This document shows, piece by piece, positions 53,173-62,139 of a stretch of 64,000 nt of DNA; position 1 is the first letter of the stretch; the number at the start of each line of letters is the position of its first letter. Origin of the DNA: an uncultured Eubacteriales bacterium (lineage in GTDB: Bacteria > Bacillota > Clostridia > Lachnospirales > Bianqueaceae). Made by a program: the position numbers and the translations under genes. The notes under the pieces are model-generated. The model was given only the letters and a program-made list of their open reading frames with translations. It was not told where the DNA came from and made no database searches. The stretch covers positions 62,001 through 126,000 of the forward strand of contig OMYN01000004.1 of NCBI GenBank assembly GCA_900315265.1, in the 5' to 3' direction.

Positions 53173-55590
53173 ATGGGAAACAAGCCTGAGAAGAAAACCG
53201 GCAGCCGGAAAATGCCGCAATGGCTGATCAGTCTGGGCATATCGCTTGTGATCAGTGCCGTTTTATGCCTGATCCTGGTCCTGACAGGAAGACTGAAGGT
53301 GCTGACGGGATATGACTACTCCAGCGCAAATAAGATCCCAATGAGTGATGTAGTCGGGGAGATTTACGGTGATACGGTTGTGGAAGAGACGGTAGAGTTT
53401 ACGGAGGATGAACTTACCTGCCTGTCGATGCGCGCCGCAACCTATACTCTTCAAAAGGTAGGCAAACTGGACATTCTCCTGACAGACGAGGATGAGAACG
53501 ACGCTGTGCTGGGAAAATGGCAGGTCGATACCGGCACGATAGCAGATAATTCTTTTTTCACGGTTGTGCCTGATAAACCGATCAAAGACATCAAGGGACA
53601 TACTCTTACGATAACGATTTCTTCTGAGGAAGAGAAGAATAACGCAATTACCTTGTGGACCAGTAAAAAAGCAGGGTACAGCGGTCAGTTGATGGTTTCA
53701 GGAAAACCAAGGAACGATCAGCTGATTCTTGCTTTCAGCGATCAGGTCAGCACGGCGGCACCGATTGTGTATGCTTTCGCCTTTTTGTGGATCATTTTCT
53801 TCGGGATCGTAAGCCTGCTCTTTTGGAGTAAAGAAAAAAGAGGTAAAACGGCATCCCGAACGCAAAAATTAGGGTCATGGATGGCAACTAATAAACGGCT
53901 GCTTCTGTTTATTTTCGGAGCCAATCTTCTGCTTGTCTTCTTGTTTTTGCTTTCCAACCGCTTTTTAATGCCCCTTATCGGTGCAGGCACAGAGGGAGGT
54001 CCCAACCAATACGACCAGGCTTTCTGGTTTGCAGCCGCCGCAGCCGTCGTTAACGGGATCTGGCTCTACCGGTATGCTAAAGAAAAACCGGAACTTGTTG
54101 CCGCTGTTTTCCTGCTGATCGCAGGCGGAGCCTATGCCTATATCCTTCCCTCTATGGTCATGGTCAACTGGGACGAAGCCATCCATTTCAGAAGAGCCTA
54201 TGGTGCAGCTCATCTTTTTGACGGCACTATGCCCAACTATATTTTGACATTCTGTTTTGCGAATGGTATCCCAAGATCGGATATAACGGAAATCGCTGTT
54301 TTACAAAACAGTCAGTCCCTGCAGAATGCTTACTTTGCGGCCAGTTTTCCAATTGCGGTCCCGCCCGGGCTTGTCAACAAAATCTGGCTTATATCATATT
54401 TTCCCAGTGCTGTCATGATCCGTCTTGCGGAACTGTTGCGTCTTCCTTTTAAGTGGATCTATACGGTCGGAGGGTTCGGAAGTCTTCTGTTCTACGTTTT
54501 TTTAGTGTATCATGCTATAAAACGGGTTCCATCCGGAAAGATGATTCTGGCGTCGATTGCTTTCTTAGGATGCAGCATTTTTATGTCGGTCCGCTATAAC
54601 TATGATGTATGGATCACAGGTTTTTATATTCTTGGATGGAGTTATTTTTTTTCAGTTCTTTTGGAGAAAAAAGCCGCATCTTTCAAAGATCTATTCATTA
54701 TCTGGCTTTCCTTCCTATTAGGATCGATGCCAAAAAGCATTTATTTCCCTCTTCTCGTTCCTTTGCTCTTTCTTCCCCCCGGACGCTTTGAAAGTCAAAA
54801 CCAAAAGCACCTGTACCGGGCAGGTATCCTGTCCTCAATGGTAATGTTAGCCGGAGATCTGGTCTTGTCTTTCCCAGTCACGCTGCTAATGTTTGCTGTA
54901 AGTTTTCCGGTTTTTTTTGTGCTGAGTCTGGGACTTACCAAACTTTACTATAAAAGTCGCAAAGGTTTTATTCTGTTAGCTTCAGCATTTCTCGCGATCG
55001 CTATTGCAGGTGGTTGGTATTTTGCAGCGAATGTGCTTCCTTTCATGCTAGGTGCAGGCGATGCCAGAGGAGGGGCGGTGGGTCCTTCCGCACAGCTTAT
55101 AGGGGTCCTTCAGTCACCGGGCAAGTTCATTCATATCCTTTATTCTTACCTGGTCAATGTTCTTCTCAGTGCCACAAACTTGGCTGGATGGAATCAAAAT
55201 TTCTGCAGTTTCGCTTATTTAGGATCGGCACAGTTGGTCCTGATCCCGGAAGTTCTCTTGATCGTGGTGATCATGACGGATCACAAGGCGGAACTGTTGA
55301 ACAAATCTTACAAGGTCCTTCGGATTCTTGTGCTGATCTTCGTTTTTCTGACCATCTGTCTGATCGGTTTGGGATTTTATCTGAGTTTTACTCCTGTCGG
55401 AGAAAACACGATCAACGGTTATCAGCCACGCTATCTGATTCCCATGTATCCAATGGTTTTCACCATGCTGGGGTCACCTAAGATTCGGAATACTTTCAAT
55501 CGCAGACACTATAACATGGTCGTACTGGGTATGTTAGAGTTCATTCTGTTCGCACTGCTGCATTTGCTCGTGCTGCCGTTGTATGTGTAA
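53173..55590 (+). CDS. DUF2142 family multi-spanning membrane protein
   Basis: An 805-residue membrane protein of the DUF2142 family, often found in surface-glycan loci and probably a GT-C-type glycosyltransferase. The first transmembrane helix (about residues 18-40) is followed by an extracytoplasmic beta-rich domain (about 45-190). Roughly eleven further helices follow. The acidic loop VMVNWDEAIHFRRAYG corresponds to the conserved GT-C Asp/Glu motif after a helix, and INGYQPRYLIPMYPMVF is the family's C-terminal signature. It may transfer sugars from a lipid carrier outside the membrane, or polymerise. From this gene onward the sequence looks more AT-rich. Confidence 0.85.
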   Translation: MGNKPEKKTGSRKMPQWLISLGISLVISAVLCLILVLTGRLKVLTGYDYSSANKIPMSDVVGEIYGDTVVEETVEFTEDELTCLSMRAATYTLQKVGKLDILLTDEDENDAVLGKWQVDTGTIADNSFFTVVPDKPIKDIKGHTLTITISSEEEKNNAITLWTSKKAGYSGQLMVSGKPRNDQLILAFSDQVSTAAPIVYAFAFLWIIFFGIVSLLFWSKEKRGKTASRTQKLGSWMATNKRLLLFIFGANLLLVFLFLLSNRFLMPLIGAGTEGGPNQYDQAFWFAAAAAVVNGIWLYRYAKEKPELVAAVFLLIAGGAYAYILPSMVMVNWDEAIHFRRAYGAAHLFDGTMPNYILTFCFANGIPRSDITEIAVLQNSQSLQNAYFAASFPIAVPPGLVNKIWLISYFPSAVMIRLAELLRLPFKWIYTVGGFGSLLFYVFLVYHAIKRVPSGKMILASIAFLGCSIFMSVRYNYDVWITGFYILGWSYFFSVLLEKKAASFKDLFIIWLSFLLGSMPKSIYFPLLVPLLFLPPGRFESQNQKHLYRAGILSSMVMLAGDLVLSFPVTLLMFAVSFPVFFVLSLGLTKLYYKSRKGFILLASAFLAIAIAGGWYFAANVLPFMLGAGDARGGAVGPSAQLIGVLQSPGKFIHILYSYLVNVLLSATNLAGWNQNFCSFAYLGSAQLVLIPEVLLIVVIMTDHKAELLNKSYKVLRILVLIFVFLTICLIGLGFYLSFTPVGENTINGYQPRYLIPMYPMVFTMLGSPKIRNTFNRRHYNMVVLGMLEFILFALLHLLVLPLYV

Positions 55591-55605
55591 TCGTAAGGAG
55601 TAAAA

Positions 55606-58029
55606 ATGGAAGGGAATCGTTCACTGTCAAAGGTGTTGGAAGAGTACGACCGGGAAAGTATCTATCTAGTAAGCAAAGAGACTGCCCCCGAAGCTGATAA
55701 AACATTGGAAGAGTATCAAAAAAAAGGTCGGCTGATCACTGTCGACTGGGCAGATCTTACCGGGCATCCGGAATTGATACAAACAGAAGGATCTGACCGG
55801 GCTGCCGTATATGTACCTGAGGCAGATCGGTCATCAGCAGCAGCTCTTTACAGGATTTTATCCGTGCTTCCCGTGGATAAAAGACCGGATGTCCTTATTT
55901 TTGAAACTATAAAAATCCATAAGATCATCGATGAAAAAGTCTATGCCGAATTAGGTTACTATAATCTCTTTTATCTTTCGGAAGATTATCTTGTCTTTGA
56001 AAAACTAAGTCAGGAAAAAGCACTGGTAGTTTATCATGAACTGCTGAATCAGCGTGAAAAGGAGGCTGAAAAGATCAAACGTCAGAACGATTTTTTGAGG
56101 GACTCTCTGAAATCGACCGAAAAAAATCTATATGAGGTTTCCAACAGTTATTCCCGGGTTTTAAATTCTTTATCTTACAAGCTGACAAAACCTTTCCGTT
56201 TCGGCAAAGAATTCTGGATCAAACATAATATACGCTATCGTCTTTATCTTCTTCCCTTTGTCCGTTATCCTTATAAAACGGTAAAGATCCTGCTGACTCA
56301 GGGACCTGTTATCCTGGTGCGCCGTATCAAAAACAAGCTGGAGGACAAGAAAGCCGTCAACTATACCCTGATCACAAAGGAAATGCGCAAGGAGCAGGAA
56401 GCATGGAAACCGTCTTCCGATATCCGTTTCAGTATTTTAGTACCCCTTTATAATACCCCTATCGTGTTTTTAAAAGAAATGATCCAATCAGTGCAGGCCC
56501 AGACATATACCAATTGGGAACTATGCCTTGCTGATGGAAGTGATGATCAGCATGCAGATGTCGGTGACTGCGTTAAAGAGTTCCAGACTGAAGACAAGCG
56601 GATCAAATACGAAAAACTGAAGAAAAACGGCGGTATTTCTGAAAATACCAATGCCTGCATTCGTATGGCGACAGGAAATTATATCTCTTTGTTTGACCAT
56701 GACGATATTCTGCATCCTTCTGCTTTGTATGAGACCGCGAAGGTTATTGACGAGCAGGGAGCGGATTTTGTATATACAGATGAAGCAGTGTTTCAGGGAA
56801 CGGATATCACTAAGATCACGACTTATCATTTTAAACCTGATTTTGCAATCGATAACCTGAGGGCTAATAATTACATCTGTCATTTTACTTCCTTTTCCAG
56901 GGAACTGTTGACCCAGGCAGGCTGGTTCCGTAAAGAATATGATGGCGGCCAGGATCATGATCTGATCCTGAGACTGACGGCTCAGGCAAAAAAAATCTAC
57001 CATATTCGGAAATTACTTTATTTCTGGAGATCTCACGCAGCATCGACCGCCGGTAATTTAAACTCAAAACCGTATGTAATGAAGGCCGGTGTTAATCTTG
57101 TCGAGCAGAACCTGAAGGACGAAGGATTGGAAGGAACAGCGGAAAACGTACCAAATTCTCCCACCATCTATAAGATTCAGTATCATCTGAATGAAAAGCC
57201 CCTGGTGTCCATTATTTTGGAAGCATCTCAGGAGGATCTAAAGTATGTTTACAAGTGTGTATCATCCATTTGGATGAACACGGAATATGAGAATCTGCAG
57301 ATCCTGGTAAGTGCTCCTTCTTCAAGAAAGTCCGAATACAGTGATGTAAAGGAAATGTATTCCCGGAGAGGTGTCAAGGTGATTTTTACGGATAAAAAAT
57401 CACCGATCGAATTAAATAATGCAGGTGCCGAAAAAGCCGAAGGAAAATACCTTGTCTTTCTATCACCACGGGTGGAAATCGACAGTGAGGACTGGGTCGA
57501 GCAGCTGCTCATGTATGCTCAGCGTGCTGATGTTGGGGCGGTGGGACTTTTGATGTATTATCCCAATAATACTATCCACCACGCCGGCTTGATCCTTGGA
57601 TTGGGTAAAAACCTGGTCGGCTGCAGCCATTACAGGATCAGCAGGGGTAATCTGGGATATATGGGGCGGCTCTGCTATTCGCAGGACGTTACCGCTGTCA
57701 GCCGGGACTGCTTTATGATCCGCCGCGATCTGTTCGAACAGGAAGGCGGATTCGACACTTCTTATGAGGGTGATTATGAGGATGTCGATCTGTGTCTGAA
57801 ATTGGAACAGAAAAAACTGTGGAATGTTTTTACCCCTTATGCACAAATGTACTACTATAAGCGATTCCGGAAAAATCGCGACGAGCGGAAAGCTTTTGAT
57901 CATGATAAGGAACTCTTTAAAAACCGATGGCAGAAGGAACTGGATAAAGGAGACCGTTTCTATAATCCAAATTTTGCGCTGGATCTTGATTTTACCGTTC
58001 AGCATTCCGGCATCAACAAAGATTTATAA
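55606..58029 (+). CDS. Tandem GT2 glycosyltransferase with N-terminal extra domain
   Basis: An 807-residue protein. Residues 1-140 form a domain I do not recognise, then a coiled coil (about 143-185). The first GT2 domain starts near residue 271 (RFSILVPLYNTPIVFLKEMI) and has GGISENTNACIRMATGNYIS and the metal motif LFDHDDILHPSALYE. The second begins near 540 (KPLVSIILEASQEDLKYVYK). Its metal-site region reads VFLSPRVEIDSEDW with no DxD, although GGFDTSYEGDYEDVDLCLKL is kept. The first domain is thus probably the active one. The protein resembles the large GT2 enzymes of rhamnan and galactan loci. An A8 tract near codon 38 is prone to slippage. Confidence 0.85.
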   Translation: MEGNRSLSKVLEEYDRESIYLVSKETAPEADKTLEEYQKKGRLITVDWADLTGHPELIQTEGSDRAAVYVPEADRSSAAALYRILSVLPVDKRPDVLIFETIKIHKIIDEKVYAELGYYNLFYLSEDYLVFEKLSQEKALVVYHELLNQREKEAEKIKRQNDFLRDSLKSTEKNLYEVSNSYSRVLNSLSYKLTKPFRFGKEFWIKHNIRYRLYLLPFVRYPYKTVKILLTQGPVILVRRIKNKLEDKKAVNYTLITKEMRKEQEAWKPSSDIRFSILVPLYNTPIVFLKEMIQSVQAQTYTNWELCLADGSDDQHADVGDCVKEFQTEDKRIKYEKLKKNGGISENTNACIRMATGNYISLFDHDDILHPSALYETAKVIDEQGADFVYTDEAVFQGTDITKITTYHFKPDFAIDNLRANNYICHFTSFSRELLTQAGWFRKEYDGGQDHDLILRLTAQAKKIYHIRKLLYFWRSHAASTAGNLNSKPYVMKAGVNLVEQNLKDEGLEGTAENVPNSPTIYKIQYHLNEKPLVSIILEASQEDLKYVYKCVSSIWMNTEYENLQILVSAPSSRKSEYSDVKEMYSRRGVKVIFTDKKSPIELNNAGAEKAEGKYLVFLSPRVEIDSEDWVEQLLMYAQRADVGAVGLLMYYPNNTIHHAGLILGLGKNLVGCSHYRISRGNLGYMGRLCYSQDVTAVSRDCFMIRRDLFEQEGGFDTSYEGDYEDVDLCLKLEQKKLWNVFTPYAQMYYYKRFRKNRDERKAFDHDKELFKNRWQKELDKGDRFYNPNFALDLDFTVQHSGINKDL

Positions 58030-58041
58030 GGAAGAAGCTGC

Positions 58042-58731
58042 ATGAAAGTATTGATCATCATTCCTGCTTACAACGAGGAAGCCAATATTGAGAAAGTCGT
58101 GACCAATCTGAAAGAGGTCTGCCCTCAGTATGACTATGTCGTTGTCAACGACGGTTCTAAAGACCGGACGGCTGACATCTGCCGTAAGAACGGTTTTTCA
58201 TTGATTGATAATCCCATCAACCTGGGCTTGTCGGGAAGTTTTCAATCTGGCATGAAATATGCTATCCGCATGGGATATGATGCCGCTATCCAAATCGACG
58301 GCGACGGGCAGCATGACGTTGCCTATATCCCGCAGATGGTCGATTTGATGGAAAAGGAGCAGCTGGATATCGTGATCGGGTCCCGCTTTGTCAGCGAGAA
58401 AAAGCCTTGGACTCCGCGCATGATCGGAAGCCGAATCCTGTCAGCTGGTATTTGGATGACCTGTGGGAAACATATCAAGGATCCTACTTCCGGTATGCGC
58501 TTGTACGGCCGGAAGATGCTGACCGAATTTGCCACGAAGCTAAATTACGGACCTGAACCGGATACCATCTGCTATCTGATCCGCTGCGGCGCCAAGGTCA
58601 AAGAGACTCAGGTGACCATGCGGGAAAGGATGGGAGGGACCAGTTATCTGAATCTTTCCCGGTCTTTCTGGTATATGTTGTCCATGACCTTGTCCATTTT
58701 CGTTATCCAGTGGTTCAGAAAGAGGAAATAA
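58042..58731 (+). CDS. GT2 polyprenyl-phosphate glycosyltransferase (DPM1/GacI-like)
   Basis: A 229-residue GT2 enzyme of the dolichol-phosphate mannose synthase type. It should transfer a sugar from a nucleotide donor to undecaprenyl phosphate. VLIIIPAYNEEANIEKVVTN opens the fold, then VVNDGSKDRTADIC, AIQIDGDGQHDVAYIPQMV (DxD) and VIGSRFVSEKKPW. A single C-terminal hydrophobic helix (FWYMLSMTLSIFVIQWF) anchors it. The adjacent DUF2304 gene makes the pair equivalent to GacI/GacJ of group A Streptococcus, where GacI makes Und-P-GlcNAc. The sugar here is unknown. Confidence 0.9.
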   Translation: MKVLIIIPAYNEEANIEKVVTNLKEVCPQYDYVVVNDGSKDRTADICRKNGFSLIDNPINLGLSGSFQSGMKYAIRMGYDAAIQIDGDGQHDVAYIPQMVDLMEKEQLDIVIGSRFVSEKKPWTPRMIGSRILSAGIWMTCGKHIKDPTSGMRLYGRKMLTEFATKLNYGPEPDTICYLIRCGAKVKETQVTMRERMGGTSYLNLSRSFWYMLSMTLSIFVIQWFRKRK

Positions 58732-58732
58732 T

Positions 58733-59101
58733 ATGTCTCTGACGTTTAGAATCATCCTGATCGCCGTATCAGTTTGGACCTTTATTTATATGGGACGCAG
58801 GATCGCTAAATCCCAGGTTCTTATCTCGGATGCGGTTTATTGGATCCTGTTTTCTATGCTGCTGGTCATCTTAAGCATCTTTCCTCAGATCGTGGAATGG
58901 CTGAAAAATCTGATTGGCATACAGAGCAGCGTTAACTGTATTTTTCTGATTATCATTTTCCTGCTCTTAATGAAAATCTTCAGCCTTACCATTCGGGTTT
59001 CTCAACTGGACGTGAAAATCAAGGACATGGCACAGCGTTATGCGGTCGATAAAAAGATCGAAGAAGACGAACAGAAGGAAAAGACGAGGGAGAAGCAATG
59101 A
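58733..59101 (+). CDS. DUF2304 small membrane protein (GacJ-like partner)
   Basis: A 122-residue membrane protein with three hydrophobic segments (about residues 5-22, 32-52 and 66-86) and a charged cytoplasmic tail rich in Glu and Lys. DUF2304 proteins typically sit next to a DPM-type GT2. In streptococci the similar GacJ binds and stimulates GacI. It follows the GT2 gene with one base between and overlaps the next ORF by four bases, consistent with a fixed stoichiometric pair. The family call rests on size, topology and position. Confidence 0.8.
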   Translation: MSLTFRIILIAVSVWTFIYMGRRIAKSQVLISDAVYWILFSMLLVILSIFPQIVEWLKNLIGIQSSVNCIFLIIIFLLLMKIFSLTIRVSQLDVKIKDMAQRYAVDKKIEEDEQKEKTREKQ

Positions 59102-60165
59102 GATATGCACTGATCGGCTGCGGGCGGGTCGCCCCCAATCATATTACAGCAGCTAAAGCAAATGGACTTGAGATCAAAGCTGTCTGTGATCTTGACTACG
59201 ACAAAGCCGTAGAATTCTGTAAAGATAACGGCCTTGATTCGACCACCGAAATCTATACGGATTTTCAGAAGATGTTGGACGAGATCAAACCGGAATTGAC
59301 GGCTATCGCAACATGGAGCGGCGAACATGCCCGTATCGCTTTGGAAGTCATTCGCCACCATAGTAACGTAATTATTGAGAAGCCGATTGCTTTGTCGATC
59401 GAGGATGCGGACAAGATCATCGAAGCCGGGAAAAAAGAAGACGTCGTAGTTGCGGCTAATCATCAGAATCGATTTAATCCGGCTATTAGGGAGATGCAGA
59501 GCGCGTTGGAAGAGGGCCGTCTGGGGAAACTACTGTACGCGACGGCTCATGTCCGCTGGTGGCGCGGAAAAGAGTATTATGACCAGGATACCCGGTGGAG
59601 AGGCACCTGGGAAGAAGACGGCGGTGCCTTGATGAATCAGTGCATTCATAACGGAGACCTGCTTCGCTGGATGTGCGGGGATTCGATCGAAGAAGTTTTT
59701 GCCTATACAGCTAATTTGGATCATCCCTATATCCCGGTCGAGGATATGGGTATGGCAGTTATTAAATTCACTAACGGGACCTACGGTATTTTTGAAGGAA
59801 CGACCGATGCCAGGCCCAATGGCCTGGAAGAAACCTTATATCTGTTTGGATCGAAAGGCACGGTAAAGGCAGGGGGCATGTCGGTCAACCACATCGATGT
59901 CTGGAATGTGGAAGGGGAAGAAGGCAGGCTCCAGGAGCTGCGTAAAAAGTGTGATGAAGATCCGCTGAATGTATATGGAAGCGGACATACTCCTTTATAT
60001 ACCGATGTGATCGATGCCATCAAAAGCGGCAGGAAACCCTTAGTCGACGGGGAGGCCGGCAAGCGGGCACTGGAACTGATCCTGGCTATTTATCAGTCGG
60101 CAAGAGAAGGGCGTCCTGTTCATCTGCCTCTTGAGAAGGGATCGACGCTGGACAATATTCAGTAA
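59098..60165 (+). CDS. Gfo/Idh/MocA family NAD(P)-dependent oxidoreductase
   Basis: Predicted sugar or sugar-nucleotide oxidoreductase, 355 residues. The Rossmann opening is MRYALIGCGRVAPNHITAA, then TAIATWSGEHARIALEVIRH, and the family signature EKPIALSIEDADKIIEAG with its Lys (EKP motif). The C-terminal beta-sheet domain contains DEDGGALMNQCIHNGDLL-like sequence (EEDGGALMNQCIHNGDLLRW) with the catalytic His. Relatives such as WlbA oxidise C3 of UDP-GlcNAcA, and others act on scyllo-inositol or hexuronates. Its place within the glycan locus suggests making an unusual side-chain sugar. No matching aminotransferase or acetyltransferase is in the window. The start overlaps the DUF2304 stop. Confidence 0.88.
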   Translation: MRYALIGCGRVAPNHITAAKANGLEIKAVCDLDYDKAVEFCKDNGLDSTTEIYTDFQKMLDEIKPELTAIATWSGEHARIALEVIRHHSNVIIEKPIALSIEDADKIIEAGKKEDVVVAANHQNRFNPAIREMQSALEEGRLGKLLYATAHVRWWRGKEYYDQDTRWRGTWEEDGGALMNQCIHNGDLLRWMCGDSIEEVFAYTANLDHPYIPVEDMGMAVIKFTNGTYGIFEGTTDARPNGLEETLYLFGSKGTVKAGGMSVNHIDVWNVEGEEGRLQELRKKCDEDPLNVYGSGHTPLYTDVIDAIKSGRKPLVDGEAGKRALELILAIYQSAREGRPVHLPLEKGSTLDNIQ

Positions 60166-60206
60166 GGACTTGTTTTGAAAAAGTATCCCGGGAAAAGGAG
60201 AAGACG

Positions 60207-61127
60207 ATGACAGTATCTGTCCTGATGGCGGCTTACAAAGAAGAAGAAGTTTTTTTGAGACAGGCAATCGAATCGGTCCTTGATCAAACTTTCCGGGATT
60301 TTGAACTGATCATAGTTCTGGATAATCCTGAAAATGAACTCCATAAAAAGATCATCGGTGAATATGCTGCCAAAGACAGCCGGATCCGGTTTCTGATCAA
60401 TGAGAAAAATATGGGGCTTCCCCGGTCCTTGAACCGTGGACTAAAGGAAGCACAAGGCGAGTTTATCGCCCGGATGGATGCAGATGATATTTCATATCCG
60501 AACCGCTTTGAAAAACAGTTGCAGTATCTGAAGGATAACCATTACGACTTGATCGGAGGTTTGCCGGTCATGATCGATGAAAATGGAAAGGTAATTTATT
60601 CAATCGGAAAAGTGCCTTCCGATAGCCGCAAAATCAGGAAGGCACTTCAGTTTGGCCAGGTCATCGCCCATCCCACCTGGATGGGACGGCGGGCTGTTTT
60701 TACTGATTTAGAGGGCTATCGGCCTATTCCTCTTTGTGAGGATTATGATTTTACCCTACGTGCTTCTTTAAAGGGGTATAAAATTTCAAACCTGATGGAA
60801 CCGGTACTTCGCTACCGGGTAACGAAAAACAGCCTTTCCCGCAACAGCTTGTACAAACAATACCTGTATATGCGTTTTCTAACCGATGCCTATAAAAAAG
60901 GAAAGGCGGCGGATATGCAAGAGGCCGACCGTTATGTGGAAGTCCATAACGATCCGGTCAGCGCGGGTCGTTATTTGAAGGCAAACGGTATATTTAATGA
61001 TATGCTTACAGATCTGACGGAAAAGAAATATCTGCCTTTTATCGGAAATGGATTTCGTCTGCTCTTTACGTCCCGTCAATATCTTGATAAGATCTATCGC
61101 TTTGTGCGGCTTCACATGTATAGCTGA
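60207..61127 (+). CDS. GT2 glycosyltransferase
   Basis: A 306-residue GT-A enzyme. VSVLMAAYKEEEVFLRQAIE, NEKNMGLPRSLNRGLKEAQG, the metal motif FIARMDADDISYPNRFEKQL and IAHPTWMGRRAVFTDLEGY place it with small galactosyl/glucosyl/GlcNAc GT2 enzymes of capsule loci. The C-terminal part is basic and may contact the membrane. AAAGGAG stands before ATG 60207, with a 41-base gap after the oxidoreductase. A terminator follows. Acceptor and donor are unknown. Confidence 0.86.
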   Translation: MTVSVLMAAYKEEEVFLRQAIESVLDQTFRDFELIIVLDNPENELHKKIIGEYAAKDSRIRFLINEKNMGLPRSLNRGLKEAQGEFIARMDADDISYPNRFEKQLQYLKDNHYDLIGGLPVMIDENGKVIYSIGKVPSDSRKIRKALQFGQVIAHPTWMGRRAVFTDLEGYRPIPLCEDYDFTLRASLKGYKISNLMEPVLRYRVTKNSLSRNSLYKQYLYMRFLTDAYKKGKAADMQEADRYVEVHNDPVSAGRYLKANGIFNDMLTDLTEKKYLPFIGNGFRLLFTSRQYLDKIYRFVRLHMYS

Positions 61128-61157
61128 AGCAATCTGTATAAGGCGGGATACAATAGT

Positions 61158-61181
61158 GCTCCCTGAAAAGGGAGCGTTTTT
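61158..61181 (+). terminator. Intrinsic terminator ending the plus-strand polysaccharide operon
   Basis: GCTCCCT-GAAA-AGGGAGC, a perfect seven base-pair stem with a GNRA-type tetraloop, then GTTTTT. It sits between the convergent operons, and its T-run serves only the plus strand. Confidence 0.85.
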
Positions 61182-61206
61182 CTTGACGACATTTTGATTG
61201 GAATCC

Positions 61207-62139
61207 CTATTTCTTATGTAAAACTTTCAGTGCCAATCGGAAAAGAGGGTCTGGGCAGACAGCCAGTGCCATCTGAAACAAATACAGATCAGGGATTGCC
61301 TTTCTGACTTTGAAAATTTTGATAGGGTCGTGAGATAATTGGGCCGCTAAAGCATTTTGCATAATGGACACATGCTTGTCGTTCGGCCATCGTTTTGCGA
61401 ATTCCCCCACGATCTGCTGAGCAGCTCCGAGCCGACTGGTGTAATAATCCTTTTTACAATTAACACCCTTCATGATGCCCGATACATTACTGCCGTGCCT
61501 TCGGTAATAAACGAGAGGCTGATCGACAAAAGATACAGTTCCATGGGAAGCGCAGTATAAGGTCACCCACTTGTCATGCCCCGTCTTTTTTATAAAAGGA
61601 ATGCAAGCCTGAGCAGCTTTTGTCTCCGCCAATATGCATAAACCATTAGCACAACACAGAAAAGTATTTAGAATAGTAATATCGGATAGAGATTCCCACG
61701 TTTCGTTATGCTGGCGGCTGGAATGACGGACACTGGCCTGGACCAGCTTGCCTTGACCGTCAATGATTGCCCGGTCGCAGACAGCCTCCAGAGAATGGTC
61801 TTTTTTTAAGGTTTCCAGGCAATTTTTGATTTTATCAGGATGCCAGATATCGTCCTGATCACAATAGGTTAGATAAGGCGTATCACATAAACTAGTCAGT
61901 TTTTCGAATGCCTCACAATAGCCGTGATTTTTCCCGTCTTCATGAAATTCAACAGGGAAATTGGTGATGCAGTCGGTAAATAATTGATGATCGATCGGTA
62001 CGGATGGGCTGTCGTTCCAGACGATCAGTTTCAAAGAAGGGTAAGACTGCCGGTTCAGCGAAAGCAGCTGTTGTTTCAGGTAATCAGGATCAGGTTTGTA
62101 TAAAGAAAGTAAGATCGATACCGTTTCGTTCATGATCAT
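61207..62139 (-). CDS. GT2 glycosyltransferase, candidate rhamnosyltransferase
   Basis: A 310-residue GT-A enzyme, last of a minus-strand operon. VSILLSLYKPDPDYLKQQLL opens the fold. LKLIVWNDSPSVPIDH and the metal motif YCDQDDIWHPDKIKNCLETL (the DQDDxW form seen also in the enzyme at 44072) follow. KTGHDKWVTLYCA and PLVYYRRHGSNVSG complete it. It is likely a rhamnosyltransferase by motif similarity. ATG 62139 gives the four-base overlap with the flippase stop. ATG 62133 is closer to the ideal spacing from AAAGG and cannot be excluded. Confidence 0.84.
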   Translation of the reverse strand: MIMNETVSILLSLYKPDPDYLKQQLLSLNRQSYPSLKLIVWNDSPSVPIDHQLFTDCITNFPVEFHEDGKNHGYCEAFEKLTSLCDTPYLTYCDQDDIWHPDKIKNCLETLKKDHSLEAVCDRAIIDGQGKLVQASVRHSSRQHNETWESLSDITILNTFLCCANGLCILAETKAAQACIPFIKKTGHDKWVTLYCASHGTVSFVDQPLVYYRRHGSNVSGIMKGVNCKKDYYTSRLGAAQQIVGEFAKRWPNDKHVSIMQNALAAQLSHDPIKIFKVRKAIPDLYLFQMALAVCPDPLFRLALKVLHKK

